64,000 nt of DNA. It comes from Saturnia japonica (taxonomy: Eukaryota; Arthropoda; Insecta; Lepidoptera; Saturniidae). A model generated the notes under the pieces. It was not told where the DNA came from and ran no database searches. It worked only from the letters and a program-made list of their open reading frames with translations. Position numbers and translations under genes: made by a program. The stretch lies in assembly GCA_033032175.1 (NCBI GenBank), contig CM065313.1, positions 16,469,327-16,533,326 on the forward strand. Direction: 5' to 3'. Of the stretch, positions 26,364 to 37,539 are shown piece by piece; position 1 is the stretch's first letter, and each line of letters opens with the position of its first letter.

Positions 26364-27399
26364 TTTTTCTTTTTTTTTTTTGTTAACGTGGAGGGAAAAC
26401 CCGTCATGGGTACACACTCGCCCGGGGGAACGAGTGGTATGTGAGACTCCTACTCACTAAAAAACTCCACGGTGCACCGTCCGCCGCCATACTGGCGACG
26501 CGGGCACTGCACTGGCATTCAGAAGTCGCAAGGCCGGAAGGCGCCGCTGACGGAGACAGCCGTGACGAACTGTCTCTCGTCCGCCAAACCAGTGCAATGG
26601 GAAGACAGGCTCCCGACCATCTCCCCTTGGTTCGGTCTGGCAGGAGAAGGAGGCGGATGAACCACCACCTTCCACCCACCCGTCGTTGGGTTTTTAAGTT
26701 TTCTCCTCTGTCCCTGCCATAATGTTTGGCATATGGCGGGGGTAAGGGCGAATGAACGCACCCCACCCGCTAGCCCGCATGATTTTTGACCGAGGTTTCT
26801 CTTGCGTCCTGTAACGGCAGGAGAAGGAGGCGAATGAACGCACCCCTCCCCCACAGTCCGTCGTTGGTTTTTTATAGAGGTTTCCTCCTCTACGTCATTG
26901 AGCTCCGTCCGTCCTTGTCAGGTCCGTCTTTGATTTTTTAACGAGGTGCTCATCTTCAACCGTCCGGTTATTTTTTTAAGTGGTTTCCTTCACGTCCGTC
27001 CTGATTTTTTATACTGGTGGTTTTCTCCACCTCCGTCCAGTAATTTTTTAAGGTGGTTGTCTTCCACCGTCCGTTCGTGATTTTTTAAAGGGTGGTTTAC
27101 TCCACCACAGTCCGTCCAAGGTTTTTTAAGGTGGTTTACTCCACCGCCGTCAGCGATTTTTTAAAGAGGTTGTATCCTCTCAATTTTTTAAGGAGGTTTT
27201 CTTCCTCCTCCGCCGTCAACGACGAGTCCGTCCGTAGTGGACGAGCCGAAGCAGGTCCACTCTTGCCCCATCCCCTGTCTCCTCTGATGAGCAGAGGGGT
27301 ACAGGGGAGGAACGCCGTCGGTGTGGTATTAGCCGTCGGCCGTGAAGCGGCCGCCGTTGCCCGGGGCACACCACGAGGAGGTTCCAGACATAGTGCCCC
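26364..27399 (-). mobile_element. GC-rich non-autonomous retroposon with hairpin array
   Basis: A 1.04-kb GC-rich block is flanked by an 11-bp direct repeat, aaggttgactt, at 26353-26363 and 27400-27410. Its left end is a T-rich run, so in minus-strand sense it ends in poly(A): a retroposed copy with target-site duplication. The last 100 bases before the poly(A) (gggcgagtgtgtacccatga, then a gggttttccc block) resemble, from memory, 3' tails of lepidopteran R1-group LINEs. That is inference. No reverse transcriptase can be read in it. The middle is a tandem array of short hairpins (separate entry). The far end contains larger perfect hairpins. Short open frames inside it show no recognisable domain. 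Confidence 0.85.
26875..27209 (-). repeat. Tandem array of short hairpins with covarying stems
   Basis: Units of about 26-39 bp repeat. On the + strand each is a T6 run, then AA, a 5-6 bp stem, a 6-8 base loop, the complementary stem, and then often ccgtccgtcc. Perfect stems occur at 26875-26892 (TAGAGG/CCTCTA), 27016-27031, 27052-27068, 27091-27106 and 27130-27145 (all GGTGG/CCACC), 27165-27180 (AGAGG/CCTCT) and 27191-27209 (AGGAGG/CCTCCT). Weaker units lie at about 26943 and 26980. Both arms change together between units, so pairing rather than primary sequence seems to be kept. In element (minus) sense each hairpin is followed by TTAAAAAAT. Confidence 0.85.
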
Positions 27400-27690
27400 A
27401 AGGTTGACTTACACTAACCATTCTTATCTTCAACATTTAAAAATATTACGTTATTTGCGAAGCTATTTTTTCCAATTCAGTATTAATCTTTATTCAGATA
27501 AGTTTGTTAGTTACCTTGGGCATTTGCTGTAGATTAATATTGACTTAATAATATAATATAATTAATATTATAGATTAATATGATATTAATATTAATAAGT
27601 TTTCCATTTAAATGAATATCGTAGAAGATATCACGAATTCAAAATTACGCGCGATCTAAGAAATCCCTCTCAGCAAAACCGGTCGCGGTC

Positions 27691-27915
27691 GGTTCGCCAA
27701 CACTCCCCGCCTATGATGAATTGCACGTCGCGAGCTAAGCTCACTATTCGTAAATATGAAGTCACATAACATACCATCACGCCTGTATCCCCGAAGTGTA
27801 CTACTGATGATTTCATAGAAAACCCCAATAACATTTGGCTCGACCTAGGAATCGAACTTATGACCTTGAGCATAGCAGTCGCGTTTAGGATCGCGAGGCT
27901 AGGGGCAGTTATGAA
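27691..27915 (-). repeat. tRNA-headed SINE, family 2
   Basis: In minus sense the head has a B-box-like sequence (complement of taggaatcgaactt, 27846-27859) preceded by a tRNA-like stretch (gcgactgctatgctcaaggt). The body runs aatgttattggggttttcta, tgaaatcatc and cttcggggatacaggcgtga. It is collinear with 37540-37805. Confidence 0.75.
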
Positions 27916-28181
27916 GTTATGATGAATTAAAGTGATAAACTCTAAATCAGGTTTTTAAACATAAAATATACGATTTTGGTAATTGTATCCGTGCGAAGCT
28001 GGGGTGGGTCTTTAGATAATTAAATTAACACCCAGTTTTAAGCAATTTACAACATTTGAAATCTTACATATTAAAACAAATATTGTAGCGGTCACAATCA
28101 ACAAAAAGCAGAAAAAGGAATTTTACAGTTATCAGTCGAAATTGATTACTTGATGGTATTTAAACCAGTATATAATAGAGG

Positions 28182-28214
28182 AGCTTCTATACAATCATCT
28201 ATAATATAGAAGCT
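28182..28214. repeat. 10-bp hairpin
   Basis: agcttctata (28182-28191) and tatagaagct (28205-28214) are perfect complements around a 13-base AT-rich loop. Confidence 0.8.
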
Positions 28215-28944
28215 ACATTTTTGAAAAAATGGTTGTATAGTATGAGATATCTAGTATAATTATATTTACTTAGCACCACAAACGGCATAGACTTACATAG
28301 TGTTACATTCCGGTAACAACAATATCACCAATAAAATAGTCCAAAATATGTATATTATTAATCAAATATTAATAACTATTAAACACTTTGCTCCTACTTT
28401 CGTTTTTGAATTAAACAAAATAATATATGTACTATCAATCAATATGATTAAACGGTTGTCAAGAATTTTGAAAAATTTAAATAAAAACCTCGAGAGTTGA
28501 TGTAGTTAAATTATCGGTTTACCTAACGTTAGTTATGATTTAATAACATTTGTATAAGACCGATAAATTAATTGGCCCTTGCTGGAACAAAATCAGAGTT
28601 CTGAAGATCCTTGGAAAATTCGCCAGTGTTCCGCGAATCAGTTACATTTGTCATAGACTTATTTAATTATTTTGACTATTAAAAAATTCCACTCTTTCAT
28701 TTTTCAATTAAAGGTCTTTAAGAATAGAGATACTATGCTGAGTGTTCCGTAGCTTTAAGAGCTTTGGTACCGTTACTCTAGTACAAAATAAATAGGTACA
28801 AAAAGACAGCCCCAAACAATGAGCGATAATGGCGTGCACATAAACGTGTACATACAAGGATCTCGGATCAACTCCTTCGAAAACCAGTTTCGAATGTCCG
28901 TCCTTTGACGCCTTACGTAATTATTGTTTTGTGTGTGTGACTTT

Positions 28945-29850
28945 TACCCGACTGCGAAAAGGGAGGGTTATATTTTTCGAGCGTATGTATATATTGTACG
29001 TCTATTCCTTTGGCACGCTCTGTAGCATAAACGGCTCGATGGATTTTAGCATACGGGGTAGGTGTCGTTAGATTTGTATCAATTGTGGGACATAGACCAT
29101 GTCATATTTAAGTACGACGTCTGAAAATAAAAAAAGACGCAAAAATACAAAATACATAAGTTTTCGGAATCCCGAGATCACCTTCTATCTCACGCACAGT
29201 TAAACGACGATGTAGCGCAATCGCGATTTGCACACACTCGATATTTTTCAACGTTATCGTGATCGAAGTTCGGCCAGAACGCGGATCGCTATCAAGATTC
29301 GTGCGACCGTTTTCGAATTACTTGTACCACTTTTTTATTTGAGTTTTGCCCATACAAGCATCTTCAAGGGCCTCCTGCATCATTTCGATAGTTTTACAAA
29401 ACTCTTTCAGAGTTTGGAGCAAAACTTTATGCAAATTCTTTGTTCCGATCTCCGGCATTGTCAACGATAGTAAAATCCGACGAACGCGAAATCGACAATG
29501 TACATAAAGGCATGCTGCGCTCGAAATAACAAATCTCGTCGGTTGCCATGGTAGTCGATGACTTCGTGAATGTCAGTTGTTACGCTCGTCATTCATAAAG
29601 GTCATTCAGACGTTTTGGCGCGAAGTTATGGGTACAGGCCGTACAGGTCGATACTTTTGAGTCACACCTCGTATGTATGTATGTATGCCTATTTTAGCAC
29701 ACGAGGTGTCGTTAGATTCGTCTTATCTGTGCGAGTGACATAGGCTGTATAAATGTTTAAATATGACATCCCGAAATCAAATAAATAGCAAAAATAATAA
29801 TTTGTCAAGTGGTTTTTTTTTGCATTCAGGTTTCTTATTTCTTGTTAATC
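28945..29850 (+). repeat. Family B repeats surrounding a mariner relic
   Basis: The left part (28945-29150) has cgactgcgaaaagggagg, ctttggcacgctctgtag and gatggattttagcatacg. The right part (29672-29850) starts in gtatgtatgtat and repeats ttttagcacacgaggtgtcg and tagattcgtctta. The mariner 5' relic 29150-29671 lies between them. Confidence 0.7.
29150..29671 (-). pseudogene. 5' relic of a second mariner-type transposon
   Basis: In minus-strand sense the piece starts at 29671 with a terminal-repeat-like cgaggtgtgactcaaaagta. An open start at 29458 reads MPEIGTKNLHKVLLQTLKEF, then ALEDACMGKTQIKKWYK, a stop codon, then FENGRTNLDSDPRSGRTS and LTVREIEGDLGIPKTYV. Those blocks are the paired helix-turn-helix DNA-binding region of mariner transposases. 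The DDD catalytic part and the other terminal repeat are missing. It lies between pieces of an unrelated dispersed repeat (28945-29150 and 29672-29850). It is a different lineage from the element at 18090-19344. Confidence 0.75.
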
Positions 29851-29974
29851 TTTTAACCTGTTAACAAACGTTTTTAACATTGTTCAGTAATCAACATTTT
29901 CAAAGATATTGTTGATGCGACCTCTAGCGCTACAATCAAGCGTAGGTAATGCCTTCATTAAACGTTCCGACTAG

Positions 29975-30070
29975 AATGGCGAGCCCAAGCCCGGTGAAGC
30001 TGTCAAAGCCTCTAAAAGTCCCAGGGCCCTCAAGATAAAGAGTATAGTCAGCTCGAAAAAATAAAATTTA
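29975..30070 (+). repeat. Family G module
   Basis: It has cccggtgaagctgtcaaagc, ctaaaagtcccagggccctc and tatagtcagctcgaaaaaat. The same module is at 3700-3790 and 8575-8650, and inverted at 52060-52150. It is conserved at the nucleotide level in both orientations, so a coding origin is not shown. Confidence 0.6.
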
Positions 30071-31397
30071 ATGACGGGATAGTGTTCACGGCGGAGTACT
30101 CGGTAGGTGTCAAAACCACCGATTCAGTTTGTTTATGATACATTGTCTCACTAGTATAAGGTAGTCCCAGTAATGCATCGGAACTGATTTGACTATTTAC
30201 TCGATAAAAAGTTACAAAATACGTATAAACACTCACTCGCCCGTAGCACTCTCACGATCTAGTAACATTTTGCTATCATTGTACTCTGTACGTGTAATCA
30301 AGGCATTACTAAATTCAAGGTCGGCTGGAGTATTTTTTTCCTCTATCTATCTAATTTTTCGCTTTAGACTACAGAAACAGTAAAAAATCTGCTTACAATA
30401 AAATTATATTCAAAACAATTTTCTTTTTTTGTTTTATTAAATAACCGATTGTATCCAGACTGTTCTTAGTTCAGTATAACTTATTATAGTTAATAAAACC
30501 CATCTGAAATACAGACAGCCATATGCGCATAAGTCTCAAAACTGATGGGTTTATCCACCTCTATAACAACCTCTGCCAGTGACATCTAAATAACTTCATT
30601 ATCATATTGTATACTGGCGCACTGCTGCGAAAAGCTATTACAAAACCTAATGAAGATTTCTTTTACTGTGGGCAAAATCCGTCTTGTAGTTAACTGCGAG
30701 TAAAAGATTATCTCCTTTTTGTTGGTTTTTTGTTGTTGTATTACATAATAGAGCTTCCAGCCAGATGTTAAGAAGTAATGTGATTTTAAGATCAAAAGGC
30801 ATCTTGCAGAAAACATCGCCCGTTGCATCTCAATATTTTCAACTTGAGGATGCTAGCCGGTAAGAGAAATGAACAAAACATCCTACTCCGATGCTGTCTG
30901 TGGTTGAATCATTTTTTGCAAAATTCTTGTGAGACAAATTGAATGTGAAACAAATTAGTTAAACTTGACAGAAATCGAAACCTACTAGCCAGATCACAAA
31001 ACGCGACAAACAAAATGGAGGCACTGTGAAGGCTGTATCATCATGTGTATGGTGGTCGCGACCCAGTTCCCTACCACTCCGCTTGATTACTGAATATACA
31101 CCAGTTGATACTGGAACGCGACTCGCCTTACCGAGACCCTATGACGGACGCTACACTGGTGTTTGGTCCTGTCCTATCACCCAAAAAACTACCACAATTA
31201 ACCAGTTCATCATTTCGTTGTGCTCAGAATAGTGAGAGATTAAGAGATTTACATACTGGTAGCTCTTACTCTAGGGAATTACCTGAAAGCTTCAAAAAAT
31301 TGCCTTCTGTGGTGGGCAGGGCTGCCGCTGTTATAAAACAGCACTTAAAGTTACTAATAATCGGTAGTTAACAAACGAAATGTTTCTTTAATTTCAG
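30071..31397. other. Presumed intron immediately before the first recognised exon
   Basis: 30980-31240 has a family H-like piece (gtatggtggtcgcgacccag, gaatatacaccagttgatac). The last 18 bases form the acceptor of the 31398 exon. Confidence 0.5.
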
Positions 31398-31563
31398 GGT
31401 TATCACTGACACCATTCGTGCGACACTGGCAGCCAGCGCCGTATGAGCCGGTGGGCGAGCATCGGCGACGACGCTCAGCGCCCACACCGACAGAGCCACC
31501 GCCATTGCCGCTAACACCGCCGCCGCCCCAAACGCTAAGATTTTTCTTCCGTGCACATAACAG
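31398..31563 (+). CDS. ADAM10 (kuz/kul): ADAM10/Kuzbanian-family metalloprotease, early prodomain exon
   Basis: This is the most upstream coding exon found of an ADAM10-type membrane protease, the family that sheds Notch and other surface proteins. It is bounded by a pyrimidine-rich acceptor (tttctttaatttcag) and a donor (cag|gtaaaa). Only one frame is open: two bases finish a codon, then 54 codons, then AG left over. The peptide starts LSLTPFVRHWQPAPYE, matching the LNxYIRHYExLxY start of ADAM10 prodomains. A basic RRRRSAP follows, where human ADAM10 has RAKR, then a proline-rich stretch (PTPTEPPPLPLTPPPPQT), then LRFFFRAHN, matching LRLDFHAHGR. The leftover AG joins the A at 54076 to give the expected Arg. 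It is strikingly GC-rich against the AT-rich surroundings. The signal-peptide exon before it was not found. Kuz and Kul, the two insect ADAM10-type genes, cannot be told apart here. Confidence 0.87.
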
Positions 31564-34164
31564 GTAAAATATTTCTTAATTTTTAAGTGCATTTCGCACA
31601 TGACTCTGCACAAGTAGCCGATATTGGACAATTCAAATATAGTGGCGACTATTGCAGTGCACTTCTATAGAACACAGCACACGCAAAAAAGTGGTCATAA
31701 AGTTGTGTTTGCCGAGGTAAGTGTGTCGCGAGTCGTAGCGATTCCTAATCATGGTGCATAAATTAGTAAACGTTTTGGTTGAATAGGTAGAGAAGTTCCC
31801 TGTTTATACAGAAGGAATGAGACAAAAAAGAAAAAGAGGAAAAAACATATTGTTCAACCCAATATTTTCTTCTTGGGTGATTATTCTTATTTTTGTAGCA
31901 GTAGGTAATTTAAGATGGAAGTTTCTTCATCACTTGAGCCAGATATGTTGTACATACAGACATTCATTAATTAGGCACGCCTCTGTCCTGGTGGTCGAGA
32001 GAAGTATCGAAGACTTGTGTAGCGTCATATGTGAAGGGCCTAATATATGTGCGTCCTGTCCTATACTTTAAAAAGGTTTAACAATTTAAAATATATCGAA
32101 GTAAAATGAATAAGTTTCAAATGAACCATTACACACACTTGTCATAAAATAACAGTAAAATGTTTTCTTTGTACAGAGCAAACGAAAATATTGATGAGTA
32201 AATTCGAATATTGCGTTTATAATGAAATATGTTTCGAATTTTGTACGAGAATTATGTAATATCACAATTATTAAACTCATTCTAAACGCATTATATTTCT
32301 GAAATATATTTCACACTAAATAAACGAAAAGTGTTTCTATATTTCCTTTTAGTATTTTTTATTATTTAATACATTTATAAATTGTAGTCTTGTGAATTTT
32401 ACTAATAATTATAACGTTCTTCGAGGAAAGTAAAACTAGAATGCGTGACATAAATAACGATTGACTGATAAAGATATTATTACATGGCGGAAACGCATTG
32501 TATTTGGTACATTAATAATTGTGTTTATTGCTCTCGTTTAAAACAAACATTACTACCATCTATGATATGAGTTAACTAAGACTAAATAAAATGTGATATT
32601 AACGAACTTTTGACTGAGCTTTAACAATAAAAAGCTAACTAAGTAACGAACATCATTCAGTCTACCAATTTTTTATTATTTGTGTTTATTTTTCTTTCAA
32701 TATTCACTATTAGTATATAAAGTTGAGTCCGTTATAAACTCGTGCTCGGTTAATAACTAGGTTTTGTATAACTTTGTTGTATATAGACCAACCCTTATTA
32801 GTTTAATTAATACGAAGGAACGTTGACGCGGTTCAAAGCTGTGGCTGACGGCAAATGCTATAACTATGTACAGTACATGAGTTATAGACGTGATTATATC
32901 GATTTCATATCCAATTAATCGAGCGTTAATTGACATCTCTGTAATAATATAATCCTATTCTCTATATATTGATAACTTGCTTCTACTAGAGACTTAGCGT
33001 ATTTTTCAAAATGAAGAAATACTCTTCTTAAGGGTTTTAATACCTCTGCTCCCGCGGATGTTGAATTCGCCAATTTCACGTACATTTCTGTTATGTAAGG
33101 ATGCCAAAAGGTAAACTGTAATGAAAGGTAATTTTAAAAGCGTTATAGCTTTAATTATCAACATTAATAATGAATATAAATGTATTTTAAAAGCAAAATA
33201 TACAACATATATCTTAATCGTGATCTTTAAAGGAGGCGGATATTCTTTTATACAATTTTGGGCCTGGGTAAAAGAGAGTTGTAATAATATAAAAATCGTG
33301 TCAATTATTAGGTAATACATTATTAAAAACAACCTGAGGTAAAACTCAGAAATCCGGAGCTGTCAGTCTCAGCACTGAGCACAGACTAAAAATACTGTTC
33401 CGATGAGTAAGATTTATTTATTTTACTTTAATGTGTTAATTGTAAACGTTTAAATCCTTTTGATTGAATTATCTGGTAATTGGTGTTGTTCTATGTTTTA
33501 TTGTTTAACTCATTTACTTTCGCTCATCGATAATCCTTACTATAAACCACATACATAATATTTTTATAAACCATACTTGAACTAGTAAATTGGAAGAACA
33601 GTATAATTTTATTCGATATTCAACATAGCACTGCTGGTACGTTATACAGGCAAAACTGCGTCTTTTAAATTTTTTTTTAAATAGAATGTATTAGAAACAT
33701 CGATAATGGAGACCAATTAATTACAAATCTGATTTTCAGCATGCTCAGTGTTAAAGATTTATTTCTCATCAAAATACATTTTTTTCAATCAAGAGACCAA
33801 ACACTAATGACAAGGCTCGTTAGTCGCGTGATCGATTGATTATGTGAAGGAGATTTGGCTTTCTATTTTAACATCCATGAACTTTGATCTGCGAGAATTT
33901 AACTTCGTAAGGAGATGACGGCAAAATATTTATTTTATAAATTATATTGATAAACAAAATATAAAAACGTCTGATAGAGAAAGACAAATCATCTTTTAAG
34001 AGAATAGCTTTCTAATCCTCCGTCAAAACGAATTTTTATCTAATCGGTAAATGTCTAGATCCAGTTACCAATAATTTTTCTTACAAATAATATCTTAAAA
34101 AACGATAATATTTCACTTATACATACTAACTGTGCACACTTACACTCGTTTTAAATTTCTTCGA

Positions 34165-34457
34165 ACTCTCCACCGCGCCGCGCTACTGCCAACGAAACCT
34201 TGTAGAGCCTAAGGGTTGTTCTCATTCCTCGTACTTGCTACATGTGGTGATATGCTTGACATTTATGGTTACTACTCCGCTCCTTAGGGTCTTGGCATGA
34301 AGTTACATGGCCTATAATTTTCCTCAATGAATAAGCTATAAAATACTCTTGTTTTCATTTTTCAAATCTGACTGATAGTTCTAAAGATTACTACCTTCAA
34401 ACAAACAAAGAAAAAAAACAATCTATTGAGCTTTATAATTAATATTAGTATAGATAT
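34165..34457 (+). repeat. Dispersed repeat family F, uninterrupted copy
   Basis: It runs ctccaccgcgccgcgctact, cttgacatttatggttac, ctccgctccttagggtc, aatgaataagctataaaata, then tgatagttctaaagatt, caaacaaacaaag and a tagtatagat end. It serves as the reference for the split copies at 3522 and 8350. Confidence 0.75.
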
Positions 34458-35278
34458 TAGTACATAAAGGCCGAAGTGTTCTCGAGTGGTGACCATGCAT
34501 CGGTAGACGCAGAATGACCAGATCCACTACAAGGTGGACCGACAAGGACCCTTCACCCTTCACTAGGCGGTGAAAGTTGCGGGAAGACCGGTCGTTGTGA
34601 CGATTTTTGGCATAAATGAATGGATAGATATTACTAATTTTAATATACCCTCCACCAACTTCTCAGAATATTAAGTTATGTTTACTAGTAAAGCTTACAT
34701 ATTCAACTATCTCAAAGCGAGGCATCCTGTTTCGTATAGGATGCACTTCACGGTATTGAGTAACTAAATCGTACGTACACCAGACTAATCCATTTGAAAG
34801 CTATATAAGTATCGCACGGCGTAGTCGTTGAGTCGTTGCGGTGAAAGCGGCGTACACTCCATTCATTTAATTAAACCTTCCCCAACTGACTTCACTATCA
34901 TTCGTGCTCTTTATATGTTAATAAAGTTTACCTACCTTTGAATAAAGTTCGTCGAGCATTCATCAAATCTATAAACAGATACGACGGTATCCGATATGAC
35001 ACAAAAGAATCAATTAAGCGAACCAGACGGGATTTTTCGAAGCAAGAATCTTCAATTTGGATGGATCTTTTGTGATTTAATCGTGCTCTGCCGCCGAGCT
35101 TTCAGCACTTTCGTCAAGTTTGCTTGACGTCGGGTTTTAGCAATAAATAACTATATTATTAAACTTAATTACTTTGGTTTTTGATTATTTATTTAATTAA
35201 CAATTGTTTATCGCATTATATATATATACATTATACATCCGTTTTACTTATATATAAATGAACTTATATGTTATTAAC

Positions 35279-35470
35279 TTCTGCCCGCGACTTCGTCTGC
35301 GTGGAGATCCGAATTGGGTCCAAAGACAAATGAAAAATATGTAATTTACTGGGATAAAAGTGCCGTATGTCTTATTCCAGGTTATAACAATCTGTGTACT
35401 AAATTTCGTCCGTTCAACCGTTTTTTCGTGATCCAGTAACAAACATACAAACTTTCACATTTGTAGTTAT
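35279..35470 (+). repeat. Short dispersed repeat with cgcgacttcg head
   Basis: It runs ctgcccgcgacttcgtctgc, gtggagatccg, ttccaggttataacaatctg, actaaatttcgtccgttcaa and acaaacatacaaactttcac. This pattern is very common in moth and butterfly introns. It has no coding frame. Confidence 0.6.
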
Positions 35471-35855
35471 AATTAGAATAATTAATATAGTAGAATTTAT
35501 ATATTATGAAATATTTAGCTTTTCATAAATAATTCCAATTTTCCTTAAGATTATAATGACTTAATTTTTTTTATTGTTACCTACGTTTATGTTTTTCTTA
35601 TGTGATAAAGTAGCAAGCAGGCGTGCAATCCATCTGATGTTAAGTGAACACTGCGGCCTATAGCTATTTATATTCGATACCAAAAAGGACTATAGCCAAA
35701 GGTACCTAAGGTCAACCAAAAGTATGTTCTTACTGCAGAGGTCTGAGTTAGAATGCGTCGTGTGTGCTAGTACGTATTTCCAACCACAACCATCGAACAG
35801 GGATGTTTGTAGTTATAGCGCACATGTGATAAAAACCTATCTATAACAAGTTCTA

Positions 35856-35892
35856 GGTAGGTGACCCTTATAGTATCTAAGGGTCACCTACC
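35856..35892. repeat. Perfect 15-bp hairpin
   Basis: The arms ggtaggtgaccctta (35856-35870) and taagggtcacctacc (35878-35892) are exact complements around a 7-base loop. Further partial pairing continues outside (ctag / cctag). Confidence 0.9.
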
Positions 35893-36007
35893 CTACCTAG
35901 GTGTAGGCATAAGGGCCTTAAGTGTACATCTGTATGTGTATCTGTATTGAAGTACGTGCTCCATAGTAATCTATTAATAATACTATACCTAAATTATAGT
36001 TATTTGT

Positions 36008-36455
36008 AACTAGCTGTGCCCGCGGCTCCGCTCGCATGGACTACAGAGGAACGCGTAATGCTTATAAAAATCGTAATTTCAAACTTTTATAACTTTTTAA
36101 TATGCAGATATAGTGATAATTTTGTTTTTATACGGATTAAGTATATATGGAGTAAAACGAAGAGAAAATAGATCAAAATCTATCCAATTGTTTTTGCGTG
36201 ATGCGCGCACAATTTTATACGATAAACATCGCCAACGCACCCGTGTAGGCAATTTTTTGTACTTTGTGTAAAACTATCAACGTTTAATGAGGAATAAATT
36301 AATTTTTAAAATTATAATATAGCCTATGTTACTCGCTGATACTGTAACTTTACATTGGTGAAAGAATTTTTAAAATTAGTCCAGTAGTTTTTGGGTTTAT
36401 CTATTACAAACAAAAAATCAAATCTTTCCTCCACATAGATAGATTAATATAGATA
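36008..36455 (+). repeat. Dispersed repeat sharing the family D head but with a different body
   Basis: It begins actagctgtgcccgcggctc cgctcgcatggactacag like family D. The body then differs (gcagatatagtgataatttt, tttttgcgtgatgcgcgcac, tatagcctatgttactcgct, agtccagtagtttttgggtt). A shared 5' head on a different body suggests related non-autonomous elements. Confidence 0.65.
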
Positions 36456-37539
36456 ATACAATCTTCGTATTTTACTTCTCTAAATTATTTAGGTAGATGC
36501 AAATCTTTATAATACCAGCGTGTACAAATTAAGATTGCGAAGGCTTCTCTCTGCTGGAAGACACTGGTTTAATTATCACTTCATTCCATGACGTATTGGT
36601 AATTTGAAACACCGAGAAACAAGATAATTATCTCCTAATCCGTTACAAGTATATAATTAGTTTTATTTTTTAATTGAGATGATATGTAAATGTATACACG
36701 CATTTCCTCATATAAATTATGTTGTCAGTGAGAAATAAGGTCACATATCCATCAATTGATGGACGTTCGAGGAAACGGGCAATTGTCGACGTGATTGCTG
36801 CTAACAGCGTAATCCGTCCGAATCCATTTGTCAATGGCGCGGCCGGTCTGCTTCCAACCGGTTTTATACATCATAGATTTTATTTTTCAATGGAAAGGAA
36901 GTAGCTAGTAACAATAATTGGTATCAGTGACCACCGAGTGATCGTAGAGCAGCAATTTCTAACCATTCCAAGCCCTCCTGATTTTTTTATCATAGAGAAA
37001 ACAACACATTTGAAAATACAAACAGTCTTGATTAATCATAATAAATCGCATAAACCTACAAAATTTCTGTTTTATACAGATTTTTTTTTTTATGAAATGT
37101 ATAGATAATATATTTAATTAGTCGAAGTACATACCTACTGCCGATTATTTAATTGTCAATGAACTTTTGCTATTTGGAAAGCTCCCTGAGAACGGGAATC
37201 GATTAACTTTTTAAATGCGTTTTCACCGCCTTATTGTATTTGTAATTGTTCCCTTTTAAAAACCTAGATTACCGGGGGATAGGATAAAGATTTTACCCCC
37301 GTAGGGATTACCGCCCCCAGTTTCGGAACCCATGTCGTAGAGTCATCGTAAAGAGTTTTATCACCATATGCATGGAGGTTACAACATAATCGGATAGAAA
37401 TCTCTACCACTGGATATACTGGATCTATAACTGGATATACACCGGTTGATCCCAGAACACGACATGCCTAAGCCTACCTTGTGTATGGTGATCGCGATCC
37501 AGACTGAGCCGGATATATTCTTAAAATAGCATCTAAATC

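Noticed and set aside
26875..27209. Hairpin plus T-run units considered as transcription terminators
   Set aside because: The T-runs precede the hairpins on the + strand, and the minus sense has A-runs after them, so neither strand has the hairpin-then-U layout.
27290..27310. ctgatga near a stem, considered as a hammerhead ribozyme core
   Set aside because: The GAAA box and the third stem in the required order are missing; it is a plain nested hairpin.
26404..27532. Overlapping open frames of 60-146 codons on both strands
   Set aside because: They fall in the GC-rich retroposon, where stop codons are rare. The array region is better explained by hairpin repeats, and no protein motif is present.
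29228..29470. 80-codon + strand open frame
   Set aside because: Antisense shadow of the mariner relic, whose minus-strand reading gives real transposase motifs.
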